This document shows positions 26,990-41,130 of a stretch of DNA of 64,000 bases, piece by piece (position 1 is the stretch's first letter; each line of letters starts with the position of its first letter). The notes under the pieces are model-generated. The model had not been told where the DNA came from and did not search any database. It was given only the letters and a program-made list of their open reading frames with translations. Where the stretch lies: the NCBI GenBank assembly GCA_027186245.1, contig CP114481.1:39153501-39217500 (forward strand). Reading direction: 5' to 3'. Source of the DNA: Coriaria nepalensis. Lineage: Eukaryota > Streptophyta > Magnoliopsida > Cucurbitales > Coriariaceae. The position numbers and the translations under genes are program-made.

Positions 26990-27840
26990 CAAATGATCAA
27001 TGCAAGGAAAGTGTGCATTCGTTTAGCTTAAAATCATTTCAATGAGTCATTTCAAATGAATAATTTATTTCAAAGCAAGTCGAACGGATTCAATTTTTGC
27101 ACAACAAACACAAAATTTGTGTATAACTTGCAAATGATCAATGCAAGGAAAGTGTGCATTCGTTTAACCTTAAAATCATTTCAATGAGTCGTTTCAAGTC
27201 AATAACTTATTTCAAAGCAAGTCGAACGAATACAATTTTTGCACTACAAACAGAAGTTTGTTGCATAACTTGCAAATGATCAATGCAAGGAAAGTGTGCA
27301 TTCGTTTAGCTTAAAATCATTTCAATGAGTCATTTCAAATGAATAATTTATTTCAAAGCAAGTCGAACGGATTCAATTTTTGCACAACAAACACAAAATT
27401 TGTGTATAACTTGCAAATGATCAATGCAAGGAAAGTGTGCATTCGTTTAACCTTAAAATCATTTCAATGAGTCGTTTCAAGTCAATAACTTATTTCAAAG
27501 CAAGTCGAACGAATACAATTTTTGCACTACAAACAGAAGTTTGTTGCATAACTTGCAAATGATCAATGCAAGGAAAGTGTGCATTCGTTTAGCTTAAAAT
27601 CATTTCAATGAGTCATTTCAAATGAATAATTTATTTCAAAGCAAGTCGAACGGATTCAATTTTTGCACAACAAACACAAAATTTGTGTATAACTTGCAAA
27701 TGATCAATGCAAGGAAAGTGTGCATTCGTTTAACCTTAAAATCATTTCAATGAGTCATTTCAAGTCAATAACTTATTTCAAAGCAAGTCGAACGGATTCT
27801 ATTTTTTCACTACAAACAGAAGTTTGTTGCATAACTTGCA
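26990..27840. repeat. Dimeric HOR, 283 bp, three copies
   Basis: Two alternating monomer types form a 283-bp dimer (142 + 141) in three tandem copies. Type one has tttagctt, aaatgaataattt, acggattc and cacaaaatttgtgtat (27111, 27394, 27677). Type two has gagtcgtttc, gaatacaattt and cagaagtttgttgc (27251, 27534, 27817). The third copy of type two has drifted (gagtcattt and attctattttttc). This is the shortest multi-monomer HOR of the window and the only place where I see caaaatttgtg. Confidence 0.85.
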
Positions 27841-28284
27841 AATGATCAATGCAAGGAAAGTGTGCATTCGTTTAACTTAAAATCATTTCAATGAGTCATT
27901 TCAAGTCAATGACTTATTTCAAAGCGAGTTGAACGAATTCAATTTTTGCACTACAAACACAAGTTTTGTGCATAACTTGCAAATGATCAATGCAAGGAAA
28001 GTGTGCACTCGTTTAACCTTCAAATCATTTCAATGAGTCATTTAAAGTCAATAACTTATTTCAAAGCAAGTCGAACGAATTCAATTTTTGTACTACAAAC
28101 ACAAGTTTTGTGCATAACTTCCAAACGATCATTGCAAGGAAAGTGTGCATTCGTTTAACTTAAAATCATTTTAATGAGTCATTTCAAATCAATAATTTAT
28201 TTCAAAGCAAGTCGAACGAATTCAATTTTTGCACAACAAACACAAGTTTTGTGCATAACTTGCAAATGATCAATGCAAGGAAAG

Positions 28285-29450
28285 TGTGCATTTGTTTAAC
28301 CTTAAAATCATTTCAATGAGTCATTTCAAGTCAATAACTTATTTCAAAGCAAGTCGAACGAATTCAATTTTTGCAGTACAAACAGAAGTTTTGTGCATAA
28401 CTTGCAAATGATCAATGCAAGGAAAGTGTGCATTCGTTTAACTTAAAATCATTTCAATGAGTCATTTCAAATGAATAATTTATTTCAAAGCAAGTCGAAC
28501 GGATTCAATTTTTGCACAACAAACACAAGTTTTGTGCATAACTTGCAAATGATCAATGCAAGGAAAGTGTGCATTCGATTAACCTTAAAATCATTTGAAT
28601 GACTCATTTCAAGTCAATAACTTATTTCAAAGCAAGTCGAACAAATTCAATTTTTGCACTACAAACACAAGTTTTGTGCATAACTTGCAAATGATCAATG
28701 CAAGGAAAGTGTGCACTCGTTTAACCTTCAAATCATTTCAATGAGTCATTTCAAGTCAATAACTTATTTCAAAGCAAGTCGAACGAATTCAATTTTTGCA
28801 CTACAGCAACAAGTTTTGTGCATAACTTCCAAATGATCATTGCAAGGAAAGTGTGCATTCGTTTAACCTTAAAATCATTTCAATGAGTCATTTCAAGTCA
28901 ATAACTTATTTCAAAGCAAGTCAAACGAATTCAATTTTTGCACTACAAACACAAGTTTTGTGCAAAACTTGCGAGTGATCAATGCAAGGAAAGTGTGCAT
29001 TCGTTTAACTTAAAATCATTTCAATGAGTCATTTCAAATCAATAATTTATTTCGAAGCAAGTCGAACGGATTCAATTTTTGCACAACAAACACATGTTTT
29101 ATGCATAACTTGCAAATGATCAATGCAAGGATAGTGTGCATTCGTTTAACCTTAAAATCATTTCAATGAGTCATTTCAAGTCAATAACTTATTTCAAAGC
29201 AAGTCGAACGAATTCAATTTTTGCAGTACAAACAGAAGTTTTGTGCATAACTTGCAAATGATCAATGCAAGGAAAGTGTGCATTCGTTTAACTTAAAATC
29301 ATTTCAATGAGTCATTTCAAATGAATAATTTATTTCAAAGCAAGTCGAACGGATTCAATTTTTGCACAACAAACACAAGTTTTGTGCATAACTTGCAAAT
29401 GATCAATGCAAGGAAAGTGTCCATTCGATTAACCTTAAAATCATTTGAAT
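28285..29450. repeat. Six-monomer offset repeat, 850 bp
   Basis: Blocks at about 28285-28600 and 29135-29450 match at an offset of 850 bp (6 x 142 - 2). They are marked by ttgcagtacaaacagaag (28371 and 29221) and the rare cattcgatt (28573 and 29423). The second copy has private changes, including aaggatagtg (about 29126) and gtgtccattcg (about 29418). The region is otherwise mixed monomers and is where left-type variants give way to right-type variants. Confidence 0.7.
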
Positions 29451-29689
29451 GAGTCATTTCAAGTCAATAACTTATTTCAAAGCAAGTCGAACGAATTCAA
29501 TTTTTGCACTACAAACACAAGTTTTGTGCATAACATGCAAGTGATCAATGCAAGGAAAGTGTGCATTCGTTTAACCTTAAAATCATTTCAATGTGTCCTT
29601 TCAAGTCGATATCTTATTTCAAAGCAAGTCGAACGAATTCTATTTTTGCACTACAAACACAAGTTTAGTGCATAACGTGCAAATGATCA

Positions 29690-32600
29690 ATGCAAGGAAA
29701 GTGTGCATTCGTTTAACCTTAAAATCATTTCAATGAGTCATTTCAAGTCAATAACTTATTTCAAAGCAACTCGAACGAATTCTATTTTTTCACTACAAAC
29801 AGAAGTTTTTTGCATAACTTGCAAATGATCAATGCAAGGAAAGTGTGCATTCGTTTAACTTAAAATCATTTCAATGAGTCATTTCAAATCAATAACTTAT
29901 TTCAAAGCAAGTCGAACGGATTCAATTTTTGCACAACAAACACATGTTTTATGCATAACTTGCAAATGATCAATGCAAGGAAAGTGTGCATTCATTTAAC
30001 CTTAAAATCATTTCAATGAGTCATTTCAAGTCAATAACTTATTTCAAAGCAAGTCGAACAAATTCAATTTTTGCACTACAAGCACAAGTTTTGGGCATAA
30101 CTTGCAAATGATCAATGCAAGGAAAGTGTGCGCTCGTTTAACCTTCAAATCATTTCAATGAGTCATTTCAAGTCAATAACTTATTTCAAAGCAAGTCGAA
30201 CGAATTCAATTTTTGCACTACAGCCACAAGTTTTGTGCATAACTTCCAAATGATCATTGCAAGGAAAGTGTGCATTCGTTTAACCTTAAAATCATTTCAA
30301 TGAGTCATTTCAAATCAATAACTTAATTCAAAGCAAGTCGAACGAATTCAATTTTTGCACTACAAAGACAAGTTTTGTGCATAACTTGCAAGTGATCAAT
30401 GCAAGGAAAGTGTGCAATCGTTTAACCTTAAAATCATTTCAATGAGTCATTTCAAGTCAATAACGTATTTCAAAGCAAGTCGAACGAATTCTATTTTTGC
30501 ACTACAAGCAGAAGTTTTGTGCATAACTTGCAAATGATCAATGCAAGGAAAGTGTGCATTCGTTTAACTTAAAATCATTTCAATGAGTCATTTCAAATCA
30601 ATAACTTATTTCAAAGCAAGTCGAACGGATTCAGTTTTTGCACAACAAACACATGTTTTATGCATAACTTGCAAATGATCAATGCAAGGAAAGTGTGCGT
30701 TCATTTAACCTTAAAATCAATTCAATGAGTCATTTCAAGTCAATAACTTATTTCAAAGCAAGTCGAACAAATTCAATTTTTGCACTACAAACACAAGTTT
30801 TGTGCATAACTTGCAAATGATCAATGCAAGGAAAGTGTGCGCTCGTTTAACCTTCAAATCATTTCAATGAGTCATTTCAAGTCAATAACTTATTTCAAAG
30901 CAAGTCGAACGAATTCAATTTTTGCACTACAGCCACAAGTTTTGTGCATAACTTCCAAATGATCATTGCAAGGAAAGTGTGCATTCGTTTAACCTTAAAA
31001 TCATTTCAATGAGTCATTTCAAGTCAATAACTTATTTCAAAGCAAGTCGAACGAATTCAATTTTTGCACTACAAACACAAGTTTTGTGCATAACTTGCAA
31101 GTGATCAATGCAAGGAAAGTGTGCATTGGTTTGACCTTAAAATCATTTCAATGAGTCATTTCAAGTCAATAACTTATTTCAAAGCAAGTCGAACGAATTC
31201 TATTTTTGCACTACAAACAGAAGTTTTGTGCATAACTTGCAAATGATCAATGCAAGGAAAGTGTGCATTCGTTTAACTTAAAATCATTTCAATGAGTCAT
31301 TTCAAATCAATAATTTATTTCAAAGCAAGTCGAACGGATTCAATTTTTGCACAACAAACACATGTTTTATGCATAACTTGCAAATGATCAATGCAAGGAA
31401 AGTGTGCATTCATTTAACCTTAAAATCATTTCAATGAGTCATTTCAAGTCAATAATTTATTTCAAAGCAAGTCGAACAAATTCAATTTTTGCACTACAAA
31501 CACAAGTTTTGTGCATAACTTGCAAATGATCAATGCAAGGAAAGTGTGCGCTCGTTTAACCTTCAAATCATTTCAATGAGTCATTTCAAGTCAATAACTT
31601 ATTTCAAAGCAAGTCGAACGAATTCAATTTTTGCACTGCAAACACAAGTTTTGTGCATAACTTGCAAATGATCATTGCAAGGAAAGTGTGCATTCGTTTA
31701 ACCTTAAAATCATTTCATTGAGTCATTTCAAGTCAATAACTTATTTCAAAGCATGTCGAACGAATTCAATTTTTGCACTACAAACACAAGTTTTGTGCAT
31801 AACATGCAAGTGATGAATGCAAGGAAAGTGTGCATTCATTTAACCTTAAAATCATTTCAATGTGTCCTTTCAAGTCGATATCTTATTTCAAAGCAAGTCG
31901 AACGAATTCTATTTTTGCACTACAAACACAAGTTTTGTGCATAACTTGCAAATGATCAATGCAAGGAAAGTGTGCATTCGTTTAACCTTAAAATCATTTC
32001 AATATGTCATTTCAAGTCAATAACTTATTTCAAAGCAAGTCGAACGAATTCAATTTTTGCAGTACAAACAGAAGTTTTGTGCATAACTTGCAAATGATCA
32101 ATGCAAGGAAAGTGTGCATTCGTTTAACCTTAAAATCATTTCAATGAGTCATTTCAAGTCAATCACTTATTTCAAAGCAACTCGAACGAATTCTATTTTT
32201 TCACTACAAACAGAAGTTTTTTGCATAACTTGCAAATGATCAATGCAAGGAAAGTGTGCATTCGTTTAACTTAAAATCATTTCAATGAGTCATTTCAAAT
32301 CAATAACTTATTTCAAAGCAAGTCGAACGGATTCAATTTTTGCACAACAAACACATGTTTTATGCATAACTTGCAAATGATCAATGCAAGGAAAGTGTGC
32401 ATTCATTTAACCTTAAAATCATTTCAATGAGTCATTTCAAGTCAATAACTTATTTCAAAGCAAGTCGAACAAATTCAATTTTTGCACTACAAGCACAAGT
32501 TTTGGGCATAACTTGCAAATGATCAATGCAAGGAAAGTGTGCGCTCGTTTAACCTTCAAATCATTTCAATGAGTCATTTCAAGTCAATAACTTATTTCAA

Positions 32601-34525
32601 AGCAAGTCGAACGAATTCAATTTTTGCACTACAGCCACAAGTTTTGTGCATAACTTCCAAATGATCATTGCAAGGAAAGTGTGCATTCGTTTAACCTTAA
32701 AATCATTTCAATGAGTCATTTCAAATCAATAACTTAATTCAAAGCAAGTCGAACGAATTCAATTTTTGCACTACAAAGACAAGTTTTGTGCATAACTTGC
32801 AAGTGATCAATGCAAGGAAAGTGTGCAATCGTTTAACCTTAAAATCATTTCAATGAGTCATTTCAAGTCAATAACGTATTTCAAAGCAAGTCGAACGAAT
32901 TCTATTTTTGCACTACAAGCTGAAGTTTTGTGCATAACTTGCAAATGATCAATGCAAGGAAAGTGTGCATTCGTTTAACTTAAAATCATTTCAATGAGTC
33001 ATTTCAAATCAATAACTTATTTCAAAGCAAGTCGAACGGATTCAGTTTTTGCACAACAAACACATGTTTTATGCATAACTTGCAAATGATCAATGCAAGG
33101 AAAGTGTGCGTTCATTTAACCTTAAAATCAATTCAATGAGTCATTTCAAGTCAATAACTTATTTCAAAGCAAGTCGAACAAATTCAATTTTTGCACTACA
33201 AACACAAGTTTTGTGCATAACTTGCAAATGATCAATGCAAGGAAAGTGTGCGCTCGTTTAACCTTCAAATCATTTCAATGAGTCATTTCAAGTCAATAAC
33301 TTATTTCAAAGCAAGTCGAACGAATTCAATTTTTGCACTACAGCCACAAGTTTTGTGCATAACTTCCAAATGATCATTGCAAGGAAAGTGTGCATTCGTT
33401 TAACCTTAAAATCATTTCAATGAGTCATTTCAAGTCAATAACTTATTTCAAAGCAAGTCGAACGAATTCAATTTTTGCACTACAAACACAAGTTTTGTGC
33501 ATAACTTGCAAGTGATCAATGCAAGGAAAGTGTGCATTGGTTTAACCTTAAAATCATTTCAATGAGTCATTTCAAGTCAATAACTTATTTCAAAGCAAGT
33601 CGAACGAATTCTATTTTTGCACTACAAACAGAAGTTTTGTGCATAACTTGCAAATGATCAATGCAAGGAAAGTGTGCATTCGTTTAACTTAAAATCATTT
33701 CAATGAGTCATTTCAAATCAATAATTTATTTCAAAGCAAGTCGAACGGATTCAATTTTTGCACAACAAACACATGTTTTATGCATAACTTGCAAATGATC
33801 AATGCAAGGAAAGTGTGCATTCATTTAACCTTAAAATCATTTCAATGAGTCATTTCAAGTCAATAATTTATTTCAAAGCAAGTCGAACAAATTCAATTTT
33901 TGCACTACAAACACAAGTTTTGTGCATAACTTGCAAATGATCAATGCAAGGAAAGTGTGCGCTCGTTTAACCTTCAAATCATTTCAATGAGTCATTTCAA
34001 GTCAATAACTTATTTCAAAGCAAGTCGAACGAATTCAATTTTTGCACTGCAAACACAAGTTTTGTGCATAACTTGCAAATGATCATTGCAAGGAAAGTGT
34101 GCATTCGTTTAACCTTAAAATCATTTCATTGAGTCATTTCAAGTCAATAACTTATTTCAAAGCATGTCGAACGAATTCAATTTTTGCACTACAAACACAA
34201 GTTTTGTGCATAACATGCAAGTGATGAATGCATGGAAAGTGTGCATTCATTTAACCTTAAAATCATTTCAATGTGTCCTTTCAAGTCGATATCTTATTTC
34301 AAAGCAAGTCGAACGAATTCTATTTTTGCACTACAAACACAAGTTTTGTGCATAACTTGCAAATGATCAATGCAAGGAAAGTGTGCATTCGTTTAACCTT
34401 AAAATCATTTCAATATCTCATTTCAAGTCAATAACTTATTTCAAAGCAAGTCGAACGAATTCAATTTTTGCAGTACAAACAGAAGTTTTGTGCATAACTT
34501 GCAAATGATCAATGCAAGGAAAGTG
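29690..34525. repeat. Seventeen-monomer HOR, 2411 bp, two copies, nested 5+5+7
   Basis: Two adjacent full copies lie at about 29690-32100 and 32101-34525, with period 2411 bp (17 x 142 - 3). Markers are caactcgaacg (29769 and 32180), ttttgggcat (about 30091 and 32502) and gcatgtcgaac (31753 and 34164). Inside each copy the catgttttatgc monomer recurs at 709-bp steps (29943, 30652, 31361 and 32354, 33063, 33772), with 993 bp closing the cycle. The 17-mer is thus two pentamers plus a heptamer. The copies differ by single bases, e.g. gcatgg for gcaagg near 34230. Confidence 0.88.
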
Positions 34526-36640
34526 TGCATTCGTTTAACTTAAAATCATTTCAATGAGTCATTTCAAGTCAATGACTTATTTCAAAGCAAGTTGAACGAA
34601 TTCAATTTTTGCACTACAAACACAAGTTTTGTGCATAACTTGCAAATGATCAATGCAAGGAAAGTGTGCACTCGTTTAACCTTCAAATCATTTCAATGAG
34701 TCATTTCAAGTCAATAACTTATTTCAAAGCAAGTCGAACGAATTCAATTTTTGTACTACAAACACAAGTTTTGTGCATAACTTCCAAACGATCATTGCAA
34801 GGAAAGTGTGCATTCGTTTAACCTTAAAATCATTTCAATGAGTCATTTCAAGTCAATAACTTATTTCAAAGCAAGTCGAACGGATTCTATTTTTTCACTA
34901 CAAACAGAAGTTTGTTGCATAACTTGCAAATGATCAATGCAAGGAAAGTGTGCATTCGTTTAACTTAAAATCATTTCAATGAGTCATTTCAAGTCAATAA
35001 GTTATTTCTAACCAAGTCGAACGAATTCAATTTTTGCACTACAAACACAAGTTTTGTGCATAACTTGCAAATGATCATTGCAAGGAAAGTGTGCATTCGT
35101 TTAACCTTAAAATCATTTCAATGAGTCATTTCAAGTCAATAACTTATTTCAAAGCAAGTCGAACGAATTCAATTTTTGCACTACAAACACAAGTTTTGTG
35201 CATAACTTGCAAATGATCATTGCAAGGAAAGTGTGCATTCATTTAACCTTAAAATCATTTCAATGAGTCATTTCAAGTCAATAACTTATTTCAAAGCAAG
35301 TCGAACGAATTCAATTTTTGCAGTACAAAAAGAAGTTTTGTGCATAACTTGCAAATGATCAATGCAAGGAAAGTGTGCATTCGTTTAACTTAAAATCATT
35401 TCAATGAGTCATTTCAAATCAATAATTTATTTCAAAGCAAGTGGAACGGATTCAATTTTTGCACAACAAACACAAGTTTTGTGCATAACTTGCAAATGAT
35501 CAATGCAAGGAAAGTGTGCACTCGTTTAACCTTCAAATCATTTCAATGAGTCATTTCAAGTCAATAACTTATTTCAAAGCAAGTCGAACGAATTCTATTT
35601 TTTCACTACAAACAGAAGTTTGTTGCATAACTTGCAAATGATCAATGCAAGGAAAGTGTGCACCCGTTTAACTTAAAATCATTTGAATGAGTCATTTCAA
35701 GTCAATGACTTATTTCAAAGCAAGTTGAACGAATTCTATTTTTTCACTACAAACACAAATTTTGTGCATAAGTTGCAAATGATCAATGCAAGGAAAGTGT
35801 GCATTCGTTTAACTTAAAATCATTTCAATGAGTCATTTCAAGTCAATAACTTATTTCAAAGCAAGTCGAACGAATTCAATTTTTGCACTACAAACACAAG
35901 TTTTGTGCATAACTTGCAAATGATCATTGCATGGAAAGTGTGCATTCGTTTAACCTTAAAATCATTTCAATGAGTCATTTCAAGTCAATAACTTATTTCA
36001 AAGCAAGTCGGACGAATTCAATTTTTGCACTACAAACACAAGTTTTGTGCATAACTTGCAAATGATCATTGCAAGGAAAGTGTGCATTCGTTTAACCTTA
36101 AAATCATTTGAATGAGTCATTTCAAGTCAATAACTTATTTCAAAGCAAGTCGAACGAATTCAATTTTTGCAGTACAAACAGAAGTTTTGTGCATAACTTG
36201 CAAATGATCAATGCAAGGAAAGTGTGCATTCGTTTAACTTAAAATCATTTCAATGAGTCATTTCAAATCAATAATTTATTTCAAAGCAAGTCGAACGGAT
36301 TCAATTTTTGCACAACAAACACAAGTTTTGTGCATAACATGCTAATGATCAATGCAAGGAAAGTGTGCATTCGTTTAACCTGAAAATCATTTCAATGAGT
36401 CATTTCAAGTCAATAAGTTATTTCAAAGCAAGTCGAACGAATTCAATTTTTGCACTACAAACACAAGTTTTGTGCATAACTTGCAAATGATCATTGCATG
36501 GAAAGTGTGCATTCGTTTAACTTAAAATCATTTCAATGAGTCATTTCAAGTCAATAACTTATTTCAAAGCAAGTCGAACGAATTCAATTTTTGCACTACA
36601 GCCACAAGTTTTGTGCATAACTTCCAAATGATCATTGCAA
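34526..36640. repeat. Mixed monomers without a clear local HOR
   Basis: About 15 monomers with no period I could fix inside the interval. They include gttatttctaacc (about 35005), gtactac with cttccaaacg (34753), the first gtggaacgg unit (35441) and the gcataagttgc unit (35768). All reappear in the 10-mer that follows, but at non-uniform offsets (1557, 1700 and 2973 bp). This stretch may be the ancestral or rearranged precursor of that 10-mer. No non-satellite sequence is present. Confidence 0.6.
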
Positions 36641-39600
36641 GGAAAGTGTGCATTCGTTTAACCTTAAAATCATTTCAATGAGTCATTTCAAGTCAATAAC
36701 TTATTTCAAAGCAAGTCGAACGAATTCAATTTTTGCACTACAAACACAAGTTTTGTGCATAACTTGCAAATGATCATTGCAAGGAAAGTGTGCATTCATT
36801 TAACCTTAAAATCATTTCAATGAGTCATTTCAAGTCAATAACTTATTTCAAAGCAAGTCGAACGAATTCAATTTTTGCAGTACAAACAGAAGTTTTGTGC
36901 ATAACTTGCAAATGATCAATGCAAGGAAAGTGTGCATTCGTTTAACTTAAAATCATTTCAATGAGTCATTTCAAATCAATAATTTATTTCAAAGCAAGTG
37001 GAACGGATTCAATTTTTGCACAACAAACACAAGTTTTGTGCATAAATTGCAAATGATCAATGCTAGGAAAGTGTGCATTCGTTTAACCTTAAAATCATTT
37101 CAATGAGTCATTTCAAGTCAATAACTTATTTCAAAGCAAGTCGAACGAATTCAATTTTTGCACTACAAACACAAGTTTTGTGCATAACTTGCAAATGATC
37201 AATGCAAGGAAAGTGTGCACTCGTTTAACCTTCAAATCATTTCAATGAGTCATTTCAAGTCAATAACTTATTTCAAAGCAAGTCGAACGAATTCTATTTT
37301 TTCACTACAAACAGAAGTTTGTTGCATAACTTGCAAATGATCAATGCAAGGAAAGTGTGCACCCGTTTAACTTAAAATCATTTCAATGAGTCATTTCAAG
37401 TCAATGACTTATTTCAAAGCAAGTTGAACGAATTCTATTTTTTCACTACAAACACAAATTTTGTGCATAAGTTGCAAATGATCAATGCAAGGAAAGTGTG
37501 CATTCGTTTAACTTAAAATCATTTCAATGAGTCATTTCAAGTCAATAAGTTATTTCAAAGCAAGTCGAACGAATTCAATTTTTGCACTACAAACACAAGT
37601 TTTGTGCATAACTTGCAAATGATCATTGCATGGAAAGTGTGCATTCGTTTAACCTTCAAATCATTTCAATGAGTCATTTCAAGTCAATAACTTATTTCAA
37701 AGCAAGTCGAACGAATTCAATTTTTGTACTACAAACACAAGTTTTGTGCATAACTTCCAAACGATCATTGCAAGGAAAGTGTGCATTCGTTTAACCTTAA
37801 AATCATTTCAATGAGTCATTTCAAGTCAATAACTTATTTCAAAGCAAGTCGAACGGATTCTATTTTTTCACTACAAACAGAAGTTTGTTGCATAACTTGC
37901 AAATGATCAATGCAAGGAAAGTGTGCATTCGTTTAACTTAAAATCATTTCAATGAGTCATTTCAAGTCAATAAGTTATTTCTAACCAAGTCGAACGAATT
38001 CAATTTTTGCACTACAAACACAAGTTTTGTGCATAACTTGCAAATGATCATTGCAAGGAAAGTGTGCATTCGTTTAACCTTAAAATCATTTCAATGAGTC
38101 ATTTCAAGTCAATAACTTATTTCAAAGCAAGTCGAACGAATTCAATTTTTGCACTACAAACACAAGTTTTTTGCATAACTTGCAAATGATCATTGCAAGG
38201 AAAGTGTGCATTCATTTAACCTTAAAATCATTTCAATGAGTCATTTCAAGTCAATAACTTATTTCAAAGCAAGTCGAACGAATTCAATTTTTGCAGTACA
38301 AACAGAAGTTTTGTGCATAACTTGCAAATGATCAATGCAAGGAAAGTGTGCATTCGTTTAACTTAAAATCATTTCAATGAGTCATTTCAAATCAATAATT
38401 TATTTCAAAGCAAGTGGAACGGATTCAATTTTTGCACAACAAACACAAGTTTTGTGCATAAATTGCAAATGATCAATGCAAGGAAAGTGTGCATTCGTTT
38501 AACCTTAAAATCATTTCAATGAGTCATTTCAAGTCAATAACGTATTTCAAAGCAAGTCGAACGAATTCAATTTTTGCACTACAAACACAAGTTTTGTGCA
38601 TAACTTGCAAATGATCAATGCAAGGAAAGTGTGCACTCGTTTAACCTTCAAATCATTTCAATGAGTCATTTCAAGTCAATAACTTATTTCAAAGCAAGTC
38701 GAACGAATTCTATTTTTTCACTACAAACAGAAGTTTGTTGCATAACTTGCAAATGATCAATGCAAGGAAAGTGTGCACCCGTTTAACTTAAAATCATTTC
38801 AATGAGTCATTTCAAGTCAATGACTTATTTCAAAGCAAGTTGAACGAATTCTATTTTTTCACTACAAACACAAATTTTGTGCATAAGTTGCAAATGATCA
38901 ATGCAAGGAAAGTGTGCATTCGTTTAACTTAAATCATTTCAATGAGTCATTTCAAGTCAATAAGTTATTTCAAAGCAAGTCGAACGAATTCAATTTTTGC
39001 ACTACAAACACAAGTTTTGTGCATAACTTGCAAATGATCATTGCATGGAAAGTGTGCATTCGTTTAACCTTAAAATCATTTCAATGAGTCATTTCAAGTC
39101 AATAACTTATTTCAAAGCAAGTCGAACGAATTCAATTTTTGTACTACAAACACAAGTTTTGTGCATAACTTCCAAACGATCATTGCAAGGAAAGTGTGCA
39201 TTCGTTTAACCTTAAAATCATTTGAATGAGTCATTTCAAGTCAATAACTTATTTCAAAGCAAGTCGAACGGATTCTATTTTTTCACTACAAACAGAAGTT
39301 TGTTGCATAACTTGCAAATGATCAATGCAAGGAAAGTGTGCATTCGTTTAACTTAAAATCATTTCAATGAGTCATTTCAAGTCAATAAGTTATTTCTAAC
39401 CAAGTCGAACGAATTCAATTTTTGCACTACAAACACAAGTTTTGTGCATAACTTGCAAATGATCATTGCAAGGAAAGTGTGCATTCGTTTAACCTTAAAA
39501 TCATTTCAATGAGTCATTTCAAGTCAATAAGTTATTTCAAAGCAAGTCGAACGAATTCAATTTTTGCACTACAAACACAAGTTTTGTGCATAACTTGCAA

Positions 39601-40020
39601 ATGATCATTGCAAGGAAAGTGTGCATTCATTTAACCTTAAAATCATTTCAATGAGTCATTTCAAGTCAATAACTTATTTCAAAGCAAGTTGAACGAATTC
39701 AATTTTTGCAGTACAAACAGAAGTTTTGTGCATAACTTGCAAATGATCAATGCAAGGAAAGTGTGCATTCGTTTAACTTAAAATCATTTCAATGAGTCAT
39801 TTCAAATCAATAATTTATTTCAAAGCAAGTGGAACGGATTCAATTTTTGCACAACAAACACAAGTTTTGTGCATAAATTGCAAATGATCAATGCAAGGAA
39901 AGTGTGCATTCGTTTAACCTTAAAATCATTTCAATGAGTCATTTCAAGTCAATAACGTATTTCAAAGCAAGTCGAACGAATTCAATTTTTGCACTACAAA
40001 CACAAGTTTTGTGCATAACT
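36640..40020. repeat. Ten-monomer HOR A, 1416 bp, about 2.4 copies
   Basis: The gtggaacgg monomer recurs at 36998, 38414 and 39829. The gtactac/cttccaaacg monomer recurs at 37726 and 39141, and gcataagttgc at 37468 and 38883. The period is 1416 bp (10 x 142 - 4), falling to 1415 in the last step because one unit near 38930 reads acttaaatc and has lost one more a. Units carrying gttatttctaacc alternate with standard ones. The right edge is near 40020, where gatcattgcacgg replaces gatcaatgcaagg. Confidence 0.82.
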
Positions 40021-40279
40021 TGCAAATGATCATTGCACGGAAAGTGTGCATTCGTTTAACCTTAAAGTCATTTCAATGAGTCATTTCAAGTCAATAAGTT
40101 ATTTCTAACCAAGTCGAACGAATTCAATTTTTGCACTACAAACACAAGTTTTGTGCATAACTTGCAAATGATCATTGCAAGGAAAGTGTGCATTCGTTTA
40201 ACCTTAAAATCATTTCAATGAGTCATTTCAAGTCAATAAGTTATTTCAAAGCAAGTCGAACGAATTCAATTTTTGCACT

Positions 40280-41130
40280 ACAAACACAAGTTTTGTGCAT
40301 AACATGCAAGTGATCAATGCAAGGAAAGTGTGCATTCATTTAACCTTAAAATCATTTCAATGTGTCCTTTCAAGTCGATATCTTATTTCAAAGCAAGTCG
40401 AACGAATTCTATTTTTGCACTACAAACACAAGTTTTGTGCATAACTTGCAAATGATCAATACAAGGACAGTGTGCATTCGTTTAACCTGAAAATCATTTC
40501 AATATGTCATTTCAAGTCAATAACTTATTTCAAAGCAAGTCGAACGAATTCAATTTTTGCAGTACAAACAGAAGTTTTGTGCATAACTTGCAAATGATCA
40601 ATGCAAGGAAAGTGTGCATTCGTTTAACTTAAAATCATTTCAATGAGTCATTTCAAGTCAATAACTTATTTCAAAGCAAGTCGAACGAATTCAATTTTTG
40701 CACTACAAACACAAGTTTTGTGCATAACATGCAAGTGATCAATGCAAGGAAAGTGTGCATTCATTTAACCTTAAAATCATTTCAATGTGTCCTTTCAAGT
40801 CGATATCTTATTTCAAAGCAAGTCGAACGAATTCTATTTTTGCACTACAAACACAAGTTTTGTGCATAACTTGCAAATGATCAATACAAGGACAGTGTGC
40901 ATTCGTTTAACCTGAAAATCATTTCAATATGTCATTTCAAGTCAATAACTTATTTCAAAGCAAGTCGAACGAATTCAATTTTTGCAGTACAAACAGAAGT
41001 TTTGTGCATAACTTGCAAATGATCAATGCAAGGAAAGTGTGCATTCGTTTAACTTAAAATCATTTCAATGAGTCATTTCAAGTCAATGACTTATTTCAAA
41101 GCAAGTTGAACGAATTCTATTTTTTCACTA
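40280..41130. repeat. Three-monomer duplication, 425 bp, two copies
   Basis: A 425-bp trimer (3 x 142 - 1) is present twice. The private marker caatacaaggacag (acaagg at 40461 and 40886) and the gtgtcc monomer (40361 and 40786) are both exactly 425 bp apart. The sharing of the double private change acaaggacag makes a recent tandem duplication likely. Confidence 0.85.

Noticed and set aside
29445..34355. Frames of 76, 63 and 63 codons (29445, 31753, 34164)
   Set aside because: All derive from the gtgtcc/gatatc monomer pair. The first starts at TTG, and the other two gain an ATG from one change (gcaagtcg to gcatgtcg). The two 63-codon frames are HOR copies of each other. No coding signature is visible.
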